A stretch of DNA of 10,504 nucleotides from an uncultured Lachnospiraceae bacterium (GTDB lineage Bacteria > Bacillota > Clostridia > Lachnospirales > Lachnospiraceae): positions 1 through 10,504 of the forward strand of contig CAJUSQ010000102.1 of the NCBI GenBank assembly GCA_910588885.1, read 5' to 3'. The notes below the pieces were generated by a model that saw only the letters and a program-made list of their open reading frames with translations, was not told where the DNA came from and did not search any database. This document shows positions 5,057-10,504 of this stretch, in pieces (the stretch's first letter is position 1; every line of letters begins with the position of its first letter). The position numbers were made by a program, and so were the translations under genes.

Positions 5057-6823
5057 ATGAGCAGAACAGGAACTATATACGGAATTAACGGCCCCATTGT
5101 CACCATCTTAGGAAACCAGGGCTTCCGGATGTCGGAGATGGTGTATGTAGGGGAAAAACGCCTGGTGGGGGAGGTCATTGGGCTGTCCAGGGAGAAAACT
5201 ACGATTCAGGTCTTTGAGGAAACCACGGGCCTGAAGCCGGGAGAGCTGGTGGAAGGAGCCGGATCGGCCATCTGTGTAACGCTGGCCCCCGGGATCCTGA
5301 AAAATATTTTTGACGGCATTGAACGGCCCTTGATGGAGATTGCAAAGGTGGGCGGAGCCTTTATTCCAAAGGGGGTCAATGTGGATCTGCTGGATCGGGA
5401 GAAATTGTGGGAAACGAAGCTCTGCGTTACTCCGGGAACCCGGGTGTATCCCGGTACGATTTTGGCAGAGGTGCCGGAGACGGCGGCAATCCTTCATAAA
5501 GTACTGGTGCCTCCGGAGGTTTCCGGCGTTGTGGAAACCGTGGTTCCGGACGGCTCTTATACCATTGCGGATACACTGGTTGTTTTACGGCAGGAGGACG
5601 GGAGTTCGTTGGAGCTAACTATGGCCCAGAAGTGGCCCATCCGGATTCCCCGGCCTGTAACCCGGCGGTTTCCGGCAGACCGGCCCCTGATTACGGGACA
5701 GCGGATTTTAGATACCCTGTTTCCCATTGCAAAGGGCGGGACGGCTGCGATTCCCGGGGGCTTCGGCACCGGAAAGACCATGACCCAGCATCAGCTGGCC
5801 AAGTGGTCGGACGCGGATATTATTATTTATATCGGATGCGGGGAGCGGGGCAACGAAATGACCAACGTGCTGGAGGAATTTTCCAGGCTGGTGGACCCCA
5901 AGACCGGGAATCTTCTGATGGACCGGACAGCCCTGATTGCCAACACCTCCAATATGCCTGTGGCCGCCCGGGAGGCCAGCATTTACACGGGCCTGACCCT
6001 GGCGGAGTATTACCGGGACATGGGTTATCATGTGGCGATTATGGCGGATTCCACTTCCCGGTGGGCGGAAGCGCTGCGGGAGCTTTCCGGCCGTTTGGAG
6101 GAGATGCCGGCGGAAGAGGGCTTCCCGGCCTATTTGGCTTCCCGGCTGTCGGCCTTTTACGAGCGTGCCGGGTATGTGGAGAATTTAAACGGCACCGACG
6201 GCAGCGTGACGATTATCGGGGCCGTTTCTCCCCAGGGCGGGGATTTTTCCGAACCGGTGACACAGAATACGAAGCGGTTCGTCCGCTGCTTCCTGGCTCT
6301 GGATAAGTCCCTGGCCTATGCCAGGCATTACCCGGCCATTAACTGGCTGACCAGCTACACGGAATACCTGGAAGACTTAAGGCCCTGGTACCAGGCCAAC
6401 GTGGGCCCGGACTTTGTCAGCTGCCGGAACCGGATTTTGGAGATCCTTACGACGGAGAGCCGTTTGAACGAGATTGTGAAGCTGATTGGCAGCGACGTGC
6501 TGCCGGACGACCAGAAACTGGTTTTGGAAATTGCCCGGGTAATCCGGCTGGGCTTTCTGCAGCAGAATGCCTTTCATGCGGAGGATACCTTTGTTCCCAT
6601 GGAAAAGCAGCTGCATATGATGCAGATTATTTTATATCTCTATGAAAAATGCAGGGCCTTGATCGAGATGAATATGCCCATGGCCCTTTTACGGGAGGAT
6701 TCTGTTTTTGAAAAAATCATTGCCATCAAATATGACGTGGCAAACCGGGAACCGGAGAAATTCCAGGATTACCGGCAGATGATTGATGCATTTTATCAGA
6801 AAATCATGGACACCAACGCGTAG
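5057..6823 (+). CDS. ntpA: V-type ATPase catalytic subunit A
   Basis: This 588-residue catalytic subunit binds and hydrolyses (or makes) ATP at the A-B interfaces of the cytoplasmic head. An N-terminal beta-barrel (about 1-70) carries GxxYGINGPIV. The extra non-homologous domain that separates A from F-type beta subunits follows (about 110-190). In the nucleotide domain the Walker A loop is GGFGTGKT at 234-241 (K240, T241), the catalytic Glu is E263 in CGERGNE, and the Walker B region is VAIMADSTSRWAEALRE at 326-342. SPQGGDFSEP at 391-400 is typical, and a helical C-terminal domain completes the chain. All key residues are intact and the length is usual (about 585-595). The ATG is 10 bases after AGGAGGA at 5040-5046. 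It ends in TAG. Confidence 0.98.
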   Translation: MSRTGTIYGINGPIVTILGNQGFRMSEMVYVGEKRLVGEVIGLSREKTTIQVFEETTGLKPGELVEGAGSAICVTLAPGILKNIFDGIERPLMEIAKVGGAFIPKGVNVDLLDREKLWETKLCVTPGTRVYPGTILAEVPETAAILHKVLVPPEVSGVVETVVPDGSYTIADTLVVLRQEDGSSLELTMAQKWPIRIPRPVTRRFPADRPLITGQRILDTLFPIAKGGTAAIPGGFGTGKTMTQHQLAKWSDADIIIYIGCGERGNEMTNVLEEFSRLVDPKTGNLLMDRTALIANTSNMPVAAREASIYTGLTLAEYYRDMGYHVAIMADSTSRWAEALRELSGRLEEMPAEEGFPAYLASRLSAFYERAGYVENLNGTDGSVTIIGAVSPQGGDFSEPVTQNTKRFVRCFLALDKSLAYARHYPAINWLTSYTEYLEDLRPWYQANVGPDFVSCRNRILEILTTESRLNEIVKLIGSDVLPDDQKLVLEIARVIRLGFLQQNAFHAEDTFVPMEKQLHMMQIILYLYEKCRALIEMNMPMALLREDSVFEKIIAIKYDVANREPEKFQDYRQMIDAFYQKIMDTNA

Positions 6824-6841
6824 CAGGAAATTTCAAAATAG

Positions 6842-6864
6842 GCATACCGGAAGGAACGGTATGC
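6842..6864 (+). other. Perfect 8-bp hairpin at the A-B junction
   Basis: GCATACCG at 6842-6849 pairs perfectly with CGGTATGC at 6857-6864 around a seven-base GAAGGAA loop, inside the 68-base spacer between subunits A and B. GAAAACC follows, not a T-run. The loop carries a purine-rich, Shine-Dalgarno-like stretch, but no start codon sits at a useful distance. A role in mRNA stability or in balancing A against B is an inference. Confidence 0.5.
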
Positions 6865-6891
6865 GAAAACCTGCGGAATCAGGAGGGAATT

Positions 6892-8274
6892 ATGTCAATT
6901 GAATATTTAGGTTTAAGTGAAATCAACGGCCCCCTCATTGCGGTGGAGGGTGTCCAGGACGGGTTTTACGAGGAAATCGTGGAGCTTGTGGTAGAAGGAA
7001 AACAGAAAAAGCTGGGACGGATCGTGGAAATCAACGAGGATAAGGCCATGATCCAGGTCTTTGAAAGCACCGACGAAATGTCCCTTGACAATACCCATAC
7101 CCGGCTGACCGGGCATCCCATGGAAATCGGTTTGTCGGAAGAAATCTTAGGGCGTACCTTCAACGGCCTGGGAGAACCCATAGACGGCCTGGGCCGGGTG
7201 AAGCCCGAATGTATGCGGGACGTAAACGGCCTGCCGCTAAACCCCTGCAGCCGGGAATATCCCAGAAACTATATCCGGACGGGCGTTTCCGCCATAGACG
7301 GCCTGACTACGCTGATCCGGGGCCAGAAGCTGCCGATTTTTTCCGGGAACGGCCTGCCCCATGACCGTCTGGCAGCCCAGATTGTGGAACAGGCTTCCCT
7401 GGGAGAAGGCTCCGACGAGAAATTTGCCATTGTATTTGCGGCTATGGGTGTCAAATATGATGTGGCGGAGTTTTTCCGCAGGACCTTTGAGGAAAGCGGG
7501 GCCAGTTCCCATGTGGCCATGTTTTTAAACTTAAGCAACGATCCGGTGGTAGAGCGGCTGATTACGCCGAAGGTGGCCCTGACCGCCGCGGAGTATCTGG
7601 CTTTTGAGAAAAATATGCACATTCTGGTGATTTTAACGGATATGACCTCCTTTGCGGAAGCCATGCGGGAGGTTTCTTCCCTGAAAGGGGAGATTCCCAG
7701 CCGGAAAGGCTATCCGGGCTATTTGTACAGCGAGCTGGCCACCCTCTATGAGCGGGCGGGCATTGTCCGGGGAGCAAACGGTTCCGTCACCCAGATTCCC
7801 ATATTGACCATGCCCAATGACGACATTACCCATCCCATTCCCGATTTGACCGGGTATATTACGGAAGGGCAGATTGTACTGGAACGTTCCCTGCACCAGA
7901 AAAATATTTATCCCCCCATCAATGTGCTGCCCAGCCTGTCCCGTCTGATGAAGGACGGTATCGGGGCGAAGTTCACCCGGGAGGATCATCAGGACGTGGC
8001 GAACCAGCTGTTTTCCTCCTATGCCCGGGTAGGCGAGGCCCGGGACCTGGCCAGTGTCATCGGGGAGGACGAGCTTTCCGAGGTGGATAAGAAATATCTG
8101 AAATTCGGCCTGGAATTTGAACAGAAGTTTGTGTCCCAGGGCCCTTCGGAAAACCGCAGTATGGAAGAAACGCTGGATATTGGCTGGGAGCTTCTGCATA
8201 TCCTGCCCCGGGAGGAATTAGACCGGATTGATACTAAGATATTAGAAAAATATTTTGACAAGGATTCGGAGTAA
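6892..8274 (+). CDS. ntpB: V-type ATPase regulatory subunit B
   Basis: This 460-residue non-catalytic partner of subunit A alternates with it in the hexameric head. The nucleotide domain has the degenerate P-loop expected for B (FSGNGLPHD, about 150-158) with no GKT, so it does not catalyse. The arginine finger that reaches into the A active site appears as R351 in NVLPSLSRLMKDGIG, matching R350 of Enterococcus NtpB. Other family signatures are EPIDGLG (95-101) and the PNDDITHPIPDLTGYITEGQ region (308-327). Length is typical (about 455-465). The ATG at 6892 follows AGGAGGG at 6881-6887. It ends in TAA, 12 bases before subunit D. Confidence 0.98.
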   Translation: MSIEYLGLSEINGPLIAVEGVQDGFYEEIVELVVEGKQKKLGRIVEINEDKAMIQVFESTDEMSLDNTHTRLTGHPMEIGLSEEILGRTFNGLGEPIDGLGRVKPECMRDVNGLPLNPCSREYPRNYIRTGVSAIDGLTTLIRGQKLPIFSGNGLPHDRLAAQIVEQASLGEGSDEKFAIVFAAMGVKYDVAEFFRRTFEESGASSHVAMFLNLSNDPVVERLITPKVALTAAEYLAFEKNMHILVILTDMTSFAEAMREVSSLKGEIPSRKGYPGYLYSELATLYERAGIVRGANGSVTQIPILTMPNDDITHPIPDLTGYITEGQIVLERSLHQKNIYPPINVLPSLSRLMKDGIGAKFTREDHQDVANQLFSSYARVGEARDLASVIGEDELSEVDKKYLKFGLEFEQKFVSQGPSENRSMEETLDIGWELLHILPREELDRIDTKILEKYFDKDSE

Positions 8275-8286
8275 AAGGAGAGCGGT

Positions 8287-8904
8287 ATGGATCCAAATAC
8301 ATTTCCCACCAAAGGGAATTTAATCCTGGCCAAGAATTCCCTGGCCCTGTCCAGACAGGGCTTTGACCTGATGGATAAGAAGCGGAATATTTTGATCCGG
8401 GAGCTGATGGAGCTGATTTCTGCGGCCACGGATATCCAGTCGGAGATTGATAAGACCTTCCGGGAGGCATACCAGTCCCTGCAGAAGGCCAATATCCAGA
8501 TGGGGATCCATGTGGTGGAGGCCATCAGCGAAACGGTTCCGGTGGAAACTTCAATCCAGCTGAAGCGGCGCAGCGTTATGGGAACGGAGATTCCTTACGT
8601 GGAGTATGAAAAAGGAAACAAGAAGCCGCCCTTCGCCTACTATGGGACAAAGATCTCTTTGGAGGAAGCCAAGGAAAAATTCGACCAGGTGAAGGAACTG
8701 ACAATACGGCTGGCACAGGTGGAAAATTCCGCCTACCGGCTGGCTGTGAATATTAAGAAAACCCAGAAGCGTGCAAACGCACTGCAGAATATTACGATCC
8801 CAAGGTTCGAGCATCTGACCAGGGAGATTCAAAATGCCTTGGAGGAAAAGGAACGGGAGGAATTTACCCGGCTGAAGGTGATCAAACGGATGCAGCAAAA
8901 GTAA
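8287..8904 (+). CDS. ntpD: V-type ATPase central shaft subunit D
   Basis: This 205-residue subunit is the rotor axle, the counterpart of F-type gamma. It inserts into the A3B3 head and, with F, joins subunit C. The N-terminal helix starts PTKGNLILAKNSLALSRQGF and continues to about residue 70. The C-terminal helix covers about 120-205 and is rich in charged residues (KEREEFTRLKVIKRMQQK). Together they would form the antiparallel coiled coil, with the short beta-like segment SVMGTEIPYVEY (about 96-107) between them. Length is usual (about 205-215). The ribosome site AAAGGAGA at 8274-8281 overlaps the stop codon of subunit B, suggesting tight coupling. It ends in TAA, 10 bases before the next gene. 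Confidence 0.96.
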   Translation: MDPNTFPTKGNLILAKNSLALSRQGFDLMDKKRNILIRELMELISAATDIQSEIDKTFREAYQSLQKANIQMGIHVVEAISETVPVETSIQLKRRSVMGTEIPYVEYEKGNKKPPFAYYGTKISLEEAKEKFDQVKELTIRLAQVENSAYRLAVNIKKTQKRANALQNITIPRFEHLTREIQNALEEKEREEFTRLKVIKRMQQK

Positions 8905-8914
8905 AGGAGCGGCT

Positions 8915-9859
8915 ATGAACGGTTACGAAAAGGCGCTGCAGATTGTGGCAGAGGTGAAAAAGGCAGTGATCGGCAAGGATGACTGCATTGCAAAAAGCGT
9001 GGCGGCGATATTGGCGGGCGGTCATATTTTATTGAACGACATTCCGGGAGTGGGGAAGACCACTTTGGCGGTAGCCCTGGCAAAGGCCATGTCCTTACGG
9101 TCCAACCGGGTACAGTTTACGCCGGATGTGCTGCCTTCGGATATCGTGGGATTTTCGGTATACCAAAGGGATACCGGAGAATTTGTATATCAGCCCGGCA
9201 GCGTTCTCTGCAACTTGTTTCTGGCGGATGAAATCAACCGGACTTCCCCCAAAACCCAATCGGCCCTTTTGGAGGTGATGGAAGAGGGACAGGTGACGGT
9301 AGACGGGGTGACCCGGAAGCTTCCGGAGCCTTTTTTGGTCATTGCCACCCAAAATCCCTTTGGCAGCGCCGGAACCCAGCTGCTGCCGGATTCCCAGCTG
9401 GACCGTTTCATGATCAGCATGAGCCTGGGATATCCCAAGATGGCGGATGAAATTGCCATTCTGCAGGGGCGGCATAAGCAGCAGGAGGTGGAAGCGGCAG
9501 TGACGGCCCGGGAACTTTTGCTGCTGAAAGGACTTGTGGATGCGGTATATGTCCATGAGGAAATCTACGACTACATCGGACGATTGGTCGGACGCACAAG
9601 GAATCAGGAGGAAATCGAGCTGGGCGTGAGCCCGAGAGGGACGATCTGCCTGGTGAAAATGGCGAAGGCCCTGGCGTTTCTCAGGCAGCGGGAATTTGTG
9701 GTCCCGGAGGATGTGGCGGACATGTGCTTTCCGGTGATGGAGCATCGAATCCAGTTAAGCGGTAAGGCAAGGCTTAGCGGGATGACCCGGCAGCAGGTAT
9801 TGGAAGCGATTCTGAAGGAAGAGAAGCGGCCCTCCCTGAAGAGGGGCAGAAGAGGATAG
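8915..9859 (+). CDS. MoxR-family AAA+ ATPase
   Basis: This 314-residue cytoplasmic AAA+ ATPase of the MoxR family probably acts as a chaperone-like remodeller of a partner protein. Walker A is GVGKTT at 45-50 (K48, T49), Walker B LFLADEIN at 101-108 (D105, E106), sensor 1 ATQN at 144-147, the arginine finger R164 in LPDSQLDRF and sensor 2 R241 in GVSPRG. All are intact, and length is typical (about 310-330). It begins only 10 bases after subunit D, and its AAAGGAG (8903-8909) overlaps D's stop codon, so co-transcription with the ATPase genes is likely. The gene after it looks like DUF58, the usual MoxR partner. The last residues (LKRGRRG) are encoded by the first unit of a tandem repeat and are probably not conserved. 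The substrate is unknown. Confidence 0.93.
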   Translation: MNGYEKALQIVAEVKKAVIGKDDCIAKSVAAILAGGHILLNDIPGVGKTTLAVALAKAMSLRSNRVQFTPDVLPSDIVGFSVYQRDTGEFVYQPGSVLCNLFLADEINRTSPKTQSALLEVMEEGQVTVDGVTRKLPEPFLVIATQNPFGSAGTQLLPDSQLDRFMISMSLGYPKMADEIAILQGRHKQQEVEAAVTARELLLLKGLVDAVYVHEEIYDYIGRLVGRTRNQEEIELGVSPRGTICLVKMAKALAFLRQREFVVPEDVADMCFPVMEHRIQLSGKARLSGMTRQQVLEAILKEEKRPSLKRGRRG

Positions 9860-9966
9860 AAGGGGTGTTTCTGTGAAGATGGCGGAAGAGGACAGAAGGG
9901 TTGTTTCTGCGAAAAGGGGCAGAAGAGGATAGAAGTTTGTTTCTGTGAAGAGGAGCAGAAGATGGG
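9838..9966 (+). repeat. 36-base tandem repeat spanning the 3' end of moxR
   Basis: The copies are 9838-9874 (37 bases, its first 22 being the coding end and TAG stop of the MoxR gene), 9875-9910, 9911-9946 and a partial fourth from 9947 to about 9966. The first 22 bases of copies one and three differ at a single position by my count, and TAG recurs at the same place. Each copy has a purine-rich GAAGAGG-type half, then a TTTCTG[TC] segment. The partial fourth copy provides the ribosome site (AGGAG, 9951-9955) and the ATG (9962) of the next gene. Read in the moxR frame past the stop, the spacer stays open into the next gene, with CFCE recurring every 12 residues. Confidence 0.8.
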
Positions 9967-10504
9967 AAAGGGATTGTGCTATTTGGCAGCGGTGTTGGCA
10001 ACGGTATATATGGGGATCATATATAATCGGTCTTCTTTGATTTTTCTTGCGGGGGTGGAGCTTTTTCCGCTGCTGCTTCTTTTGATTCTGACGGTGCAGC
10101 GGGCTTTCTTGCGCCTTTCTTTTTTACAGGATCGCTTTTATATGGAAGAGGGGCAGAAGGCCGGGGATCTGGCCCTGCGGATAAAAAACGTTTGTTTCCC
10201 AATCCGGAAGCTAACGCTTTGCCTGCAGGCCAAAAACCTTACGACCGGGGAACGGCAGGAGGCCCGGTTTTCCCAGGCGGTCCGGAAGGGAGTTTCCTCG
10301 CTGTATCTTTTGCGGGAGTTTTCCTGCGGGGTCTGGCAGATTTCCTGTGAAAAAATCCGGCTGTCCGATTTCCTGCTTTTTTTCCGGATCCGCAAACGGG
10401 CAAGGGTCCGGTGCGAGCTGGTGTGCCTGCCGAGAACATATAAGGTGAAGGGGATCCTTTTTACGGAGGAAGCAGACGGAGAGGAAGCGGCCGACCTTCG
10501 GACG
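9962..10504 (+). CDS. DUF58-like membrane protein, N-terminal part (runs off window)
   Basis: The frame is open from the ATG at 9962 to the last base, giving 181 residues with no stop, so the C-terminal part is outside the window. Two hydrophobic segments at about 4-20 and 25-46 would anchor it in the membrane. After them comes a soluble, beta-rich stretch with VCLPRTYKVKG near the end (about 156-166), like the domain before the DUF58 motif in MoxR-partner proteins. The DUF58 signature itself is not yet reached, so assignment leans on architecture and on position right after moxR. Seven Cys occur in the visible part. AGGAG at 9951-9955 precedes the ATG by 6 bases. No in-frame ATG, GTG or TTG lies between the moxR stop and 9962, which fixes this start. 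Confidence 0.7.
   Translation, partial: MGKGLCYLAAVLATVYMGIIYNRSSLIFLAGVELFPLLLLLILTVQRAFLRLSFLQDRFYMEEGQKAGDLALRIKNVCFPIRKLTLCLQAKNLTTGERQEARFSQAVRKGVSSLYLLREFSCGVWQISCEKIRLSDFLLFFRIRKRARVRCELVCLPRTYKVKGILFTEEADGEEAADLRT

Noticed and set aside
5632..6306. Plus-strand 224-codon frame inside subunit A
   Set aside because: Gly/Arg/Pro-rich composition in an alternative frame of the intact catalytic subunit shows it to be a shadow.
9879..9932. Small open frame of 17 codons (MAEEDRRVVSAKRGRRG) in the moxR-DUF58 spacer
   Set aside because: Its end matches the MoxR C-terminus only because it is translated from the repeat copies. Its ribosome site is weak and there is no sign of selection.

Overview
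This window is the main part of a V/A-type (V-type) ATPase operon from a low-to-mid GC Firmicute, most probably a member of the Lachnospiraceae or a related gut Clostridia. That placement is an inference. It rests on strong AGGAGG-type ribosome binding sites, protein sequences that look clostridial, a V-type rather than F-type enzyme, and Arg and Gly codons rich in CGG and GGG. All genes read on the + strand.

Layout. An AT-rich promoter region (about 1-70) is followed by nine genes for a complete rotary enzyme: a G/H-type peripheral stalk subunit (121-432), then subunits C (446-1474), I (1493-3409), K (3507-3920), F (4017-4325), E (4425-4991), A (5057-6823), B (6892-8274) and D (8287-8904). 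Ten bases after subunit D come a MoxR-family AAA+ ATPase (8915-9859) and, after a repeat-filled spacer, the start of a membrane-anchored DUF58-like protein (9962 to the window end, incomplete). No terminator separates the ATPase genes from the MoxR/DUF58 pair, so all eleven genes may share one transcript.

How the parts fit. A and B form the catalytic head. D and F form the central rotor axle, and C is the socket linking the axle to the ring of K subunits. I holds the stator half-channels. E and the G/H protein form the peripheral stalk. In a fermentative anaerobe the enzyme would probably hydrolyse ATP to pump H+ or Na+, but the sequence does not settle the direction or the ion. MoxR with DUF58 is a known pair, usually linked to chaperone-like maturation or cell-surface functions. 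Its place at the tail of this operon suggests, without proving, a role in assembling or regulating the ATPase, or simple co-expression.

The most unusual part is the spacers. Two hold 36-base tandem repeats that look derived from the 3' end of the gene just upstream, stop codon included: after F (4289-4424) and after moxR (9838-9966). A third (K-F) holds a weaker 45-base duplication. Four others carry hairpins with no T-run: C-I with the stop codon as the loop, I-K with the stop codon at the stem base, E-A and A-B. These are candidates for mRNA processing or translation tuning. Subunit K is also unusual. Its second half is a complete two-helix c-subunit with the ion-binding Glu, while its first half is a hydrophobic leader with little resemblance to a c-subunit hairpin and a possible signal-peptidase-like site. 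No spacer exceeds 300 bases, and I saw no RNA genes, insertion sequences or CRISPR arrays.
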